From positions 1 to 34,341 of the forward strand of contig NRSV01000174.1 in the NCBI GenBank assembly GCA_002286855.1: DNA of 34,341 nt, written 5' to 3'. Position numbers and translations under genes: made by a program. Below are positions 19,701 through 29,541 of the stretch, in pieces; position 1 is the stretch's first letter, and the number at the start of each line of letters is the position of its first letter. The notes beneath the pieces were generated by a model. The model did not search any database. It saw nothing but the letters and a program-made list of their open reading frames with translations, and was not told the origin of the DNA. Origin of the DNA: Bipolaris cookei. Its lineage: Eukaryota > Ascomycota > Dothideomycetes > Pleosporales > Pleosporaceae.

Positions 19701-20718
19701 CACTTTTTCTTGGCATTACGAACTTCACATACGAAACACTATGCATCAACAACATAAGGATTTTTTAACTCAGCGAGAAGGTAGAATTATTCTAGCTCTT
19801 CAGGCCTTTCGTGCAGGTCAGTTTAAGACTATGCGACGCGCTGCTGCTGCCTATAACGTACCTTTTCAGCGCCTTTGTGATCGGCTTAACAAAATTACTT
19901 TTCGTCCTCAAGCAACCCCAAACTGCTTCAAGCTTACTATAACTGAAGAGCAGACAATCGTACGCTATATTCTTTACCTAGAATCGCGAGGATTGCCCCC
20001 CGACTCTGTGAGGTAGCAGATATGGCAGAGAAACTACTGCGCGTACGTGGTGGTCAGCCTTTGGTCAAGAACTGGCCAGAGCGATTCGTATCGCGTTTAG
20101 AGGAGCTCAGAACAGTCTTCAATCGGGAAAAGGACGGCCAGAGAATACAGCAAGAGGATCTAGAGGTTATTAACGCGTGGTTCAAGCTCATACGAGAGAC
20201 AATTGAAAAGTATGGAGTATCTTCAGATGACATCCACCACTTTGGTGAAACTGGGTTTCAGATGGGTGTAATTGGCTTAATGAAGGTGGTTACAGGTTCA
20301 GAACATCTTACGAGACCTACTTTTGTTCAGCCAGGCAATCGCGAGTGGGTTACTATCATCCAGAGCCTCTGCGCTGCTGGATACGCTACCCCACCATTCA
20401 TCATCTACAAAGGACGCGTCCACATCTCTGCATGGTACGAAGAAGCATATATAGCGTACGATTGTCTGCTCTTCAGTTATAGTAAGCTTGAAGCAGTTTG
20501 GGGTTGCTTGAGGACGAAAAGTAATTTTGTTAAGCCGATCACAAAGGCGCTGAAAAGGTACGTTATAGGCAGCAGCAGCGCGTCGCATAGTCTTAAACTG
20601 ACCTGCACGAAAGGCCTGAAGAGCTAGAATAATTCTACCTTCTCGCTGAGTTAAAAAATCCTTATGTTGTTGATGCATAGTGTTTCGTATGTGAAGTTCG
20701 TAATGCCAAGAAAAAGTG
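19701..20718. repeat. 270-bp inverted repeat inside element C
   Basis: Arms 19701-19970 and 20449-20718 are both 270 bp and look identical at every position I compared. They encode the same N-terminal transposase peptide on opposite strands. The spacer is 478 bp. At the inner junction the forward gene and inverted copy share only a short AT stretch (ATATA, about 20449-20453). Confidence 0.9.
19741..20448 (+). pseudogene. Transposase of element C, 5' half only
   Basis: From ATG 19741 the frame encodes MHQQHKDFLTQREGRIILAL and the helix-turn-helix MRRAAAAYNVPFQRLCDR. A frameshift lies at a C6 run near 19996-20001, after which the frame resumes as VADMAEKLLRVRGGQP. The first catalytic motif reads HFGETGF instead of NFDETGF, so the aspartate is lost. 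The frame continues through ATPPFIIYKGRVHISAWYEE and then runs into the inverted copy at about 20449. The second and third aspartates and the zinc knuckle are absent. It cannot encode an active enzyme. Confidence 0.88.
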
Positions 20719-20789
20719 ACCCTCTCGCTGATGGAATACGTTACAACATATACTAAACACTACACAGCATGTTTAAACCGATTCTACTA

Positions 20790-22624
20790 ATGTGTCTGTA
20801 CAGCGAGTGGCTCACCGTGCCAAGACCCCACCAACTTCCCCCATAACATGACTATTGCACGCGATGCTTCAACAACCAAGTGATACTCCAGCTGCCAAAG
20901 AAGCCCGATTACAACTTGCACTTCAAGCTATTGAAAAAGACGCGACATTGACTCAACAGCGTGCTGGAGCTCTCTATAACGTACCTCAAAGATCAATTAG
21001 CAATCGACGCGCTGGAAGACTCTCCCGACAAGATTCCACGCCCAACTCAATGAAGCTTCTTGAAACAGAAGAAGAGACGATTATCGACTATATACTAGAC
21101 CTTGACGTGCGAGGATTTCTGCTGCACCTCCCTGCTATCAAGAATCTAGCTGATTCTTTGCTAGTTGCCCGCCATCGCGACCCTATTGGCCCAAACTGGC
21201 CTAGAGCATTCATAAAGCGTCGCTTAGAGCTTAAAATGAAGTTTAATCGAAAGCACGATTACAGGAGAGCCCACTGTGAAGATCCTGAGCTTGTGCGGGG
21301 CTGGTTCCGCCTGGTACAGAACACTAAAGCCAAGTATGGGATCCAGGACGACGACATGTACAGTTTTGATAAGACGGGCTTCATGATGGGCATGCATAAC
21401 TCGTCAGCAGTAGTCACAGCCTCTGAGCGTCGATCAAAGCCGAAATCTTTGCAGCAGGGCAGTCGGGAGTGGGTTACCAGCGTGGTTTGTGTCAGCGCAG
21501 CTGGCTGGGCGATCCCACCCTTCATCATCCTTCAAGGCAAGCACCATCTCTCTGCCTGGTACAAAGAGAATGGCTTACCTTGGGATTGGGTCATTGGGGT
21601 CTCTGAGAACGGCTGGACGACGAATGAGCTTGGCCTGAAGTGGTTAGAGTACTTTGACAAGCATACAAAAGAGCGTACTATTGGAGGCTATCGTCTGCTT
21701 ATTCTTGACGGTCATGAAAGCCACAACTCAGTCGAGTTCCAGCAATACTGCACGGAGACAAATACTGTTACCCTATGTATGCCTCTACACTTTTCTCATC
21801 TACTACAGCCACTTGATGTGGGCTGCTTCTCGCCTTTGAAGAGGGCGTGTGGGCGCCAAGCCGAGGAGATGATGCGCAACAGGATCAACCATATCACCAA
21901 GATAGAGTTCTTGCCAGCCTTCTCGGAGGCCTGTTGCAAAACAATTACAAAGGACAATATTCTAGAAGGGTTTTGAGGCGCTGGTTTAGTTCCACACGGC
22001 CCTGAGGTGGTGATATTGAATCTTGATATTAAGTTGCGCACACCAACACTACCTACTGTAGAAGACCTGCCCTGGCTGTCGTAAACCCCAAGCAATACCC
22101 TGGAATTAGGGTTGCAATCGACGCTGGTGAAGCAGAGAATTTAGAGCCATATAGATAGTTCTCCAACAAGTATGGTAGTTGCCTTTGAAAAGCTAAAGGC
22201 GCTGCGATTATTGCGGACAAGCTGGTGTTGGCGCAAAAACGCGTCTCTGAGCTTGAGACAGCTAATCAAGCTGCTACACAACGAAGATCGCATAAAAGAA
22301 AGCAATTGCAGAAGGGATAGACTCTAACTATTGAAGAGGGAGAGCGATTGGCAACTCTAAAAGAGTTTAGGGAGCGTAATGATAGAAAGAAGCTAAAGAA
22401 GAGAGCGCGCGTTAAGGCAGGTGAACTACTATAAAGGTGCTGTTGACGCTGTGGTGAGACCGGATATAACTTGCGTATATGTAAGCAAGATATAGAAGAC
22501 GATTTTGAGTAGAATATCTTACTATGATTTCAATTTACTATTATTGTTGTGCTGTAGTAGTCGTGTAATAGTTGCGAAGTTGGTGGGGTCTTGGCACGGT
22601 GAACCACTCGCTATACAGACACGT
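20790..22624 (+). mobile_element. Pogo-like DNA transposon D
   Basis: Termini are ATGTGTCTGTACAGCGAGTG at 20790 and, on the opposite strand from 22624, ACGTGTCTGTATAGCGAGTG. TA flanks both (20788-20789, 22625-22626). The TIRs run about 50 bp and include CACCGTGCCAAGACCCCACC. The length, 1835 bp, matches element E and is close to full length. Confidence 0.92.
20864..22512 (+). pseudogene. Transposase of element D, nearly full length, degenerate C-terminus
   Basis: The open frame from ATG 20864 to TGA 21976 gives 370 residues. The helix-turn-helix is LTQQRAGALYNVPQRSISNR. Catalytic aspartates are D169 (SFDKTGFMMG; relatives have FDETGF), D282 (LLILDGHESH) and D318 (LLQPLDVGCF). After the TGA the C-terminal region is still recognisable in the same frame (GAGLVPHGPEVV, ATQRRSHKRK) but has at least three more stops, and its knuckle reads RCGETGYNLRIC with His changed to Tyr. 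The first TGA corresponds to an Arg codon in element E (CGA-to-TGA type). Not expected to be active. Confidence 0.88.
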
Positions 22625-23040
22625 TATATCTTTTGCGTAAAGAGATAATTAACTCTCTCTTATAGTTGAATATTATGAGGTCTCAGGCCCAGAAGGCTTA
22701 CGCAGCTGTCACATACGTCACATTTTCCCCAGTTCTCTTCCTTTGCTCTTTGCTCTTTTCTTCTAGCCTGACAAGCTGCAGGCGTAACACGCTACGAGAG
22801 GAGCAATTCGATTGCTACTCAAGCCATTTGCCTACGCCAGCTTTGCCCAAGCAAGCTACTTACTTTTGGCAAACTTAGCCAATCTTCTACTGTAGTTAGC
22901 TCTTTCTCTCTAGTATATTACCTAGGGATTTCCTGTAGTTAGCTGGGCGTCTGCTATTTTCGTACCTCAAATAGATCGTTGCTTTCTACTCTTCTTCCTC
23001 CACTTGTTCGCTTTCACTGCGTGAAGTCGGCCTCACAATA
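22625..23040. other. Repeat-flanked spacer, no gene recognised
   Basis: About 415 bp between element D and the LINE 3' end. It may hold upstream parts of the LINE 3' region, since 22990-23040 weakly resembles 15750-15797. There is no convincing coding frame. Confidence 0.45.
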
Positions 23041-23262
23041 GCCTAGCTATCTAACGTCTCTTCCTGTTTACCACACTGCTCTTTAGCACCAAGCGTCTGC
23101 TAGAGGCATAGCCGCAGACAGACAAAAGCCGAAGCACCACAGTAGTACCACACAAAGAAAAACAAACCCCCACATGTAAATAACAAGATAGAACTGCCTA
23201 CGGCCAAAGTCTTACATAGCCCCGAGCTACATATAGACTCTAATGGAATACTAATAATAAAT
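23041..23262 (+). mobile_element. LINE 3'-end fragment (second copy)
   Basis: It aligns by eye with 15798-16011. Shared blocks include CTGCTCTTTAGCACCA, GCCGAAGCACCA, AAAGTCYTACATAGCC and a tail TAATGGAATA followed by an AAT-rich tract. No ORF2 remains, as expected for a 5'-truncated insertion. Confidence 0.7.
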
Positions 23263-23270
23263 GGCAAAGG

Positions 23271-23293
23271 CCCTTAAACTAATAGTTTAAGGG
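23271..23293. repeat. Perfect 10-bp hairpin
   Basis: CCCTTAAACT at 23271-23280 and AGTTTAAGGG at 23284-23293 are separated by 3 nt. It lies immediately after the LINE tail. No T-run or other context suggests a function. Confidence 0.7.
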
Positions 23294-23318
23294 GCTGAAA
23301 CTAAAAGTTAATAAAAGC

Positions 23319-23480
23319 CAGAGTTCGCAACAAGCAAGCCAAATTGTTCACCTTCAGAGACCCACTTACCTATATAGGTAGAGGTTAAATCTCTATAAGA
23401 AACAAGTAGGATCTAATAGGTAATCAAGCAAGTCAAGTTGGACCTTTTGAGCCCCACTTAATTGCTTGTTACGAACCCTG
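23319..23480. mobile_element. 162-bp hAT-type MITE
   Basis: The TIRs are CAGAGTTCGCAACAAGCAA at the left and, on the other strand from the right end, CAGGGTTCGTAACAAGCAA (17 of 19 match). The element is flanked by an exact 8-bp direct repeat ATAAAAGC (23311-23318 and 23481-23488). Termini starting CAG with an 8-bp target duplication are the hallmark of the hAT superfamily. No coding capacity. Confidence 0.82.
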
Positions 23481-23488
23481 ATAAAAGC

Positions 23489-24031
23489 AAAGGTTGAAAC
23501 CCACGGGTAGCAACTCCCAGCCACCTAATACTTTAGCTATATATACTCTCCCTTGCATTGCTATAGTTAGCCAATAAATCCATTATTCAACAGTTTTTAG
23601 TCATTGGTGGGCGTTCGTGAATCAAACGGTCGATCAAATCGATTGTTCCCAAGTCTGAGTATAAGCACCCAACCCCGTACAACACCAGCCTGGACTGGAT
23701 TAATATAATTATTCCTAACAAATAATAATGATACACTAAGATTTTGCTAAGCCGAGGGCAAAGCTACACAGCTCCATGGCCGCGGCTCCGAAATTAAGAG
23801 TTGTACTTAGGGATACTCGGCTAAAGAAGCCAATTGCTATACCTATGTATGGTATGTCTATTTCAATACCACTCTCATAAGAGTACTTATTGCTTCTAAT
23901 TCCGGTGGTCGTTGCTATGTTTCTTTGTGCCTTTACGGTGGAGGCTTTTTGAATTATTCCTGCTGCGATAATACACGTTGCTAAAGATATAACGGAGCAA
24001 AGTGACCTATAATATAATATTCCACTAGTTA
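23489..24031. other. Downstream flank of the transcription factor, no gene recognised
   Basis: About 540 bp. It may hold the 3' untranslated region of the minus-strand regulator. No terminal repeats, domains or RNA signatures were seen. Confidence 0.45.
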
Positions 24032-26425
24032 TTAGTCAAAGATCTTGAGATTTGCAAAATTCGAATACAAAAGGACAAACACTAACCAGTTATCACAAAG
24101 ATCGGACCAGGATACGTGTGCGCTCATGTTCAATATTTCGCGCGCTGATTTGTAACGGCTTTCTTTACTCATGTCTGTGTTTTCTGTTTCTGGCAATGAA
24201 TGTATGGCAATGACGGCAAAATGATATTTGTTGATATAGGTTAGCCTGCGGCGCCTCTCATCGCATGGAAGCGCCGACAAGTTGTCAAGTCTAAAATCGA
24301 AGAAAAAGTCGCTTTTCCACATCGTGAGCATGGATTCCAGCCTACCTACGGTAGAGGCTGAGTTGTGTTCGCAATCTGCTCTTCTACAGCAGCATGAGTA
24401 GTTTTGACTGCTATGCCGTTGGGTGTGGAGTTGTCGTATAATCGCTGAACAAACCTCTGCATAACGGATATTTATGTTGAGCCAGTCGTCCCCTTTACAA
24501 GGAGAACCCTGGGATGTAGAAATATTGTGGTCCGCATATTCACTGTGTATCAACTAAAGAGTTTTGAATTAGCGGTCGTTCCTAAGAGCAGATCATTCGT
24601 CTCGAAGATGATTCTATAAGATTCTTTGTCCCGTGATGCACTACTTACTGGTAACAGTCCTTCTTGTAGGCAGTAAGGCTTTTCCATCGAGTAGATAGCC
24701 CAAAAAGCTCTCTTGATTCTTGCTTGTTCCAAGCAGTCAGAAGACAACTTTTCGATCGCGCTATAACTATGTAGGCGAAGGGTCCGGAGGCTCGAAGTAG
24801 CGTCAGCCATCAAGCTAGACGTGGAATTGGCACCGATAGTATATGAGAAGTAAGACTGATATGTATTGTTAATTGTAAGGCCGAACTTCATATTAATCCA
24901 TAGATGGATGGAATTTACTAACCATGGAAAGTAGCGCCTGTCAGCCCACAGGTTTTTGTTAGCAAAATTTCAAGAGCTGGCATTGGCGTGTTGTCTTGCC
25001 TACCTGTAATGTCAAGAGATTAGTCTCATCATATAGATGAGGTTTCATGCGTAGAGCTATCCTGAAGAAGCCTATGGTTGCTCCTTTTATTGTACCCGTG
25101 CCATGACTGAGATCCAGACGTCGAGAGCCAACAGCCAGTACTGAGAAAAATAAAGCAATACAGGTCGGATTGCTGACTAAGGGGTATAAAAGAACCTGGT
25201 CGACTAATGCATCCACGGTTGCCAATCCTAGGAAGATTCCAATACTGTCGATTTATTTGTCAGACGACCAGGATACTAAAGGTTTTCAAAAAGTGCTTAA
25301 ATTGTTTTGAACTACAACATACCCATGCAGTTCTACAAAGCAGGCTTCATGCATCAATGTTAGCAAGTTATGCTGTTTTGTAGGGATTGGATAGTAGATT
25401 ACCTTCGATACGCTTGTAGAAAAGCTCTCTGTTAAAAGAACACTCAGAACGTAGATCGGTAAGAACAGATATTATGTCCAATTCTTTGGAAGAACAGTTG
25501 TTGGTTGTTAGAGAGTTCGCTGTCAGAAGCCCTTGCAATGCTTCTATGATGCGAGTGTTTTCATTCTCATAAGACTTTCTTATGCTTTCCAGTACCCAAC
25601 AGTAGATAGACGAGCGAACATGGTCGAAATATGGTGTTTCCTCTATTACAATTTAGTCAAAGTTATAAATTCAGGGTGAATGAAACCTAGCACTTGTCCA
25701 TACCGGTAACAGCAGTCGAGGTTGACACAATATAGCCTCCTGAAAGATTGTTCGCACTGCAATAGTAGTGCGTATCATCATGAAAACGTTGATCTGTGTC
25801 TAAGCCCTCGCGGCAGGTATCCTCGTACCCTTTGGTACTCCCCAGCAGCTCATAGCTTGGGGAAGGCACAGGAATTGGTTCGTCGACAGTGTCGCCCCAT
25901 TGGTTCCAGTTGAAAAGAGCCATAGGATCTTCCGATGCGGGTACATGGGCCAAATCATCGCAATAGAGATCGGCAATCGAAGTCTCCGAGAAATTGTCAG
26001 GAAAGAAGTCTGTGCGTCTAAGATCTTGCGAGCCAGATAAAGCACCTGCGTTTGAAGCCGTCTTTGTCTGCTGCCTTGTATTGTCTGCCTCGCCATTCAG
26101 AATCATATTTTGGGTCGAACAGTTGTTTTCGGTATACTGGCAGTTTGCAGACGCTTTCTGAAACTCTCATTAACATACTTAGTAATTATAACTGATTGTA
26201 CATATGGCTAATCGATCTTACGAGACAATATTGGCAAGGCATTGATCCGTTACCTGTACTGCTTAATTATTGCTAAAATTATGTCCATGGCTCATTCAAA
26301 TACTTACATGCCACTTTTCGGCGTTTGCAATTCCCACATGCTCCTCGACGGCGTCTAAGCTTTCGTTTAGATCCAAGAGCAGCACGAGCTGTCTGGTCAA
26401 CAACAAAGGTAAAGGTTTTGCTCAT
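24032..26425 (-). CDS. Zn(II)2Cys6 transcription factor with nine exons
   Basis: Fungal-type DNA-binding regulator. Exons deduced by eye are 26425-26308, 26253-26222, 26157-25704, 25642-25403, 25344-25323, 25244-25004, 24937-24923, 24885-24649 and 24553-24032. They total 1881 nt (626 residues) with no frame break. The zinc cluster is C30, C33, C40, C46, C49, C56 (CX2CX6CX5CX2CX6C), built from exons 1-3 and preceded by basic KRKLRRRRG. The middle region (ACFVELHG, IGIFLGLATVDALVDQ, FSVLAVGSRRLDL) and RIKRAFWAIYSMEKPYCLQEG fit the fungal-specific transcription factor domain. Exons of 22 and 15 nt and a 37-nt intron are unusual, and the 15-nt exon is the least certain. The C-terminus ...NLKIFD may have another exon. 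Targets unknown. Transposon relics flank it on both sides. Confidence 0.82.
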
Positions 26426-26739
26426 ACTACAGAAAAAGTTGATTGTCTATAATGCCTAACTAGAAAGGAAGATATGAAGAGCTTAGGTATAATGTATTCA
26501 CAGCACATACACCTAGTATTTTGTTGTTGACCTTCATGTGAGATAGTGTATGCGAATCCATGAAACAAGCCATGTGACCCGCACTGTTAGTGCAGGATAG
26601 ACTTCGTGAGCGGTATTGCTAATACCATGGCGCTGAGTTGGGCCGTACTTAGCAGGACCAAACTACACCACTATAAGGGTAATTGGTGTGCACACAGGGG
26701 ATCCTTGATGGCACATCATGTGATTATCATATCCCGCGT
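26426..26739. other. Promoter side of the transcription factor
   Basis: About 310 bp between the regulator's ATG and the inverted LINE fragment. No conserved element recognised. Confidence 0.4.
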
Positions 26740-26810
26740 TATTATTGTTCCATTATAGTCTATATGTAGCTCGGGGTTATGTAAGACTTTGACGCAGCCG
26801 CCGTTCAATA
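26740..26810 (-). mobile_element. LINE 3'-end fragment (third copy, inverted)
   Basis: The reverse complement matches the last 60-70 bp of the copy at 23041-23262, including CAAAGTCTTACATA, CCCCGAGCTACATATAGACT and ATAATGGAA followed by an AAT-rich tail. It is heavily 5'-truncated or decayed beyond about 26810. Confidence 0.7.
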
Positions 26811-27199
26811 TTGTTCCCTTTAATTTCTTGTTCAATGGTTGGGCATCTACTATGATGCGTTGGTTCGTGCATGACTGTAAGAGGAGAGAGAGAGACTCTA
26901 CAATCGATGACCTTCTGCCTCTTCTTAAAACCTTCTCTGTGACCTTGTCCCTTACTATCTTAACTGCGTATTCTGAAAAACCGAAAAACCTCGTAGGAAA
27001 AAAAGAGTTATCGGAGCTTGGATGTAGAGTAGTGTAGTAGCACCCTATAGCGTATTTTCGTCTCGGTGGTATTTTTGTGTGGGCCCGGATATACTACGAC
27101 GGCTAGCGTTAAGGTGCGCGAGTTCGGCGGAGTTTTCGCTGAAGATTCGTTGAGGTAGGGTATGAGCTGTTGGGATAGTTGGTAGCCATAAAATGGCGG
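26811..27199. other. Spacer with (GA)n tract, no gene recognised
   Basis: About 390 bp. It contains a short purine-rich GAGAGAGAGA tract near 26882-26893. An 82-codon plus-strand frame (26789-27037) shows no domain. Confidence 0.4.
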
Positions 27200-27276
27200 T
27201 AAGGAGGGGAGGATTCAAACCTCCAACCTCTGCAAACAGAGGTATTCTAAACGCTTTACTACTGCGCCATCCCGCA
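27200..27276 (-). other. tRNA-like sequence, degenerate
   Basis: On the minus strand an A-box-like TGGCGCAGTAG and a B-box-like GGTTTGAATCC lie at tRNA spacing. A perfect T-arm (GGAGG/CCTCC) and an anticodon-type stem ACCTC/GAGGT are present, but the loop has 8 nt and the acceptor arms do not pair (about 3 of 7). It is therefore a tRNA pseudogene or a tRNA-derived SINE head rather than a functional tRNA. No anticodon is assigned. Confidence 0.45.
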
Positions 27277-27362
27277 TGTCCTGCGTCGATCATTACCTTT
27301 TGTCGTGGAAATCAATTGGCTTCCAACCCTTCATACCTCTCTAGGGAGAGAATCCTTCCTGT

Positions 27363-27409
27363 TACTCGTCCCACTGCATCGGGGCTAGTCCGATGCAGTG
27401 GGACGAGTA
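27363..27409. repeat. Perfect 20-bp inverted repeat with 7-nt loop
   Basis: TACTCGTCCCACTGCATCGG at 27363-27382 pairs exactly with 27390-27409 around the loop 27383-27389. No T-run follows and no gene is adjacent. Flanks resemble neither the MITE nor element E. Confidence 0.9.
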
Positions 27410-27576
27410 CTTGTAACACCAAGTCCTAGATAATGTCTGACTAGAAAAGAACTCTAATGGAAACAAGAGACATGTGAGTTCGGAGATACTTCTTTATTTG
27501 GTTGGTGCTATTACCTAGTAATGTCCGTCACTGTGTGCCCACACATGGGCAAATTTTTTTTTTGGAAAACAGATTA

Positions 27577-27684
27577 AGCAGAAAGTAGCGTACCAAAGTC
27601 ATTTTCAGCCAATCAAACAGAGGTGGTGAACAACAATATTTTCTCTGATTGGTAGAACCAAAGTTTGGTACGCTAACTTCTGCC
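27577..27684. mobile_element. 108-bp TA-flanked MITE
   Basis: The left arm AGCAGAAAGTAGCGTACCAA and right arm (reverse complement GGCAGAAGTTAGCGTACCAA) match with few differences. Complementarity extends through CCAATCA to about 40 bp. TA lies at 27575-27576 and 27685-27686, which fits Tc1/mariner/pogo mobilisation. The right TA is also the left target dinucleotide of element E. Non-coding. Confidence 0.82.
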
Positions 27685-27686
27685 TA

Positions 27687-29541
27687 ACGTATCCCACGGG
27701 CGAGTCAGTCACTTTACCAAGCCCCCACCAAAGATCATGACTGTTCACGACAGTGTAGCACCATCAAGGATAGTTATGGAAAATCGTAATAGGCTATTCT
27801 ACTTAGAATGTTCTACTGCTTCTTGCTTGCATGTGCGCGAGTTATGTTCTATCTCGCTGCAGCGTCTACAGCGTCGTTGTGACGGTTCGCCTGTCTCAAC
27901 GCGCGCCCTCTTCTTCGCCTTCTTCGTACCACCACGCGCTGCAGAGTCTATAAGAGTAGTCAACTGTAGGCTCTCTTCAGCTGTAAGGGTAACTCCCTGT
28001 TGTATTCGCTTTCTTTTGCGTGACTTTCGTCGCGTGGCGGCCTCGTTGGCTGCTTCAAGCTCAGCGATGCGCATTTGCGACAACGCCAGCTTATGCGCAA
28101 CAACAGCTGCCTCCTTTGCAAGCTTTTCAAACGCATCAACCATTGAAGTTGGAGAACTGTCTATATTTCTCTGATTCCTACTCTTCGCAATCATTAGTTG
28201 TGACCCAAATTCCAGGGTATTTTTTGGGTCTGAGAGAGCCAGGGGAGATCTTCGACAGGGAGGGGTGAAGGTGTGCGCAGCTTGACATCAACCTTAGATA
28301 GCACCGCCTCTGGGTCATATGAGACCAATTCAGCGTCTCTAAATCCTGCTTGGATGTTACTTTTAGTAGTTGAGGCGTTTTAAGCAGCAATAAAGCACGG
28401 TAGGAACTGTGTTTTGGTGATGTGGGCGATCTTGTTACGTATAAGATTCTCGGCTTGGCGTCCATAGGCCTTCTTTAAGGGCGAAAAACAACTAACATCA
28501 AGAGGCTGCAGTAGATGTGACGAGTGAGGAGGCATGCAAATAGTAGCAATCTTGTTATTCTTGCAGTATTGCTGAAAAGCAAGTGAGTTGTGGCTCTCGT
28601 GACCGTCAATAATGAGCAGACGGTGGCTACTAACAACCCTCCCCTTCGTATGCTTGTCAAAGTGCTTTAGTTATTCCAGGCCAAGCTCGTTTGTTATCCG
28701 ACCATTATCAGAAACTGCGATTCTCCAGCCGCGAGGTATATCGCCCTCCTCGTACCAGGCGGAGAGGTGGTTCCTGCCCTCGAAGATAATAAAGGGTGGG
28801 ATCGCCCGTCCCATCGCGCTGATGCCCTGGATAGTTGTACTCCACTCTTGATTTCCCTACTTGATCATATTTGGTCATCCTTGACGGCCAGCACGTGTGA
28901 CTACTTCCCCAGTTGATATCACGCCCATCATGAAGCCAGCCTCGTCAAAATTGAACATGTCGTTGTCCACCATGCCATACTTCGCTTTTATGTTTTGTAC
29001 AAGGCGGAGCCAGCACTGTATCGCCTCGGGATCTTCAAAGAGGGCTCTCCTATAGTCGTAATTTCGATCAAGTTTAACTTTAAGCTCAGGGCGAGGCTTG
29101 ACGAAGGATGCAGCCCAGTTCTGGCCGACTGGGACGCGGTGGCGCTCAGCCAACAGACAATCAGCCATATCTTTGACAGCAGCAAGTTGGTGCGCCCATC
29201 CTCGCTCATCTAGGTCAAGTATGTGCTCAAAAATCACCTCCTCTTCTGTCTTGAGCAGCTTCATTGAGTTATGCATGCAATCGCGTCGAAATGTCTTTCC
29301 AGCAAGTCTATCACTACTTGAACTTTGAGGGACGTTGTAGATAGCTGCAGCGCGTCACTGAGTAAGTGTCGCGTCACGTTGAATAGCTTAAAGTGCGAGC
29401 TGTAATTGAGCCTCTTTTAAAACATGTAAATAGTTATGTTGTTGGCTCATTATATATGTGAAGTAAGTAGGTGCATAATTTGGCGGGGGCTTGGCAGAGC
29501 GACTGACTCGCCCTTATGACTGACTCGCTCGTGGGATACGT
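27687..29541 (-). mobile_element. Pogo-like DNA transposon E
   Basis: Both ends start ACGTATCCCACG and are flanked by TA (27685-27686, 29542-29543). The left TIR has one copy of GGGCGAGTCAGTCA before CCAAGCCCCCACCAAA. The right TIR has two related copies (about 29496-29532) before CCAAGCCCCCGCCAAA. The length is 1855 bp. Confidence 0.92.
27799..29450 (-). pseudogene. Transposase of element E, full-length but with stops
   Basis: It starts at ATG 29450 (MSQQHNYLHVLKEAQLQLAL) and ends at 27799. The helix-turn-helix region reads RAAAIYNVPQSSSSDR. Catalytic aspartates are in NFDEAGFMMG, LLIIDGHESH and LLQPLDVSCF, all present. The knuckle is CRRCSEIEHNSRTC. The frame is broken by several stops, including TAA where D has CAA near 29390 and TGA near 29357. 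The C-terminal 131 codons (28194-27799) remain open. The stop types match CpA-to-TpA changes expected from RIP. Not functional as read. Confidence 0.88.

Larger units (their letters stand above)
19678..20741 (+). mobile_element. Pogo-like DNA transposon C, fold-back derivative
   Basis: The left end starts ATGTGAAGCACCACCGAG after TA (19676-19677), with a single copy of the B-type block ACCACCGAGCCGGACAC. The right end finishes in ACGT at 20741 before TA (20742-20743), but its terminal 23 bp differ from both the left end and B. The 5' part (19701-19970) is repeated in inverted orientation at 20449-20718, replacing the 3' half of the gene. Confidence 0.88.

Noticed and set aside
26789..27037. 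82-codon plus-strand frame
   Set aside because: It overlaps the inverted LINE 3' end and contains no domain.
27737..28268. Plus-strand frames over the 3' part of transposase E
   Set aside because: They are the complement of the transposase C-terminus with its zinc knuckle.
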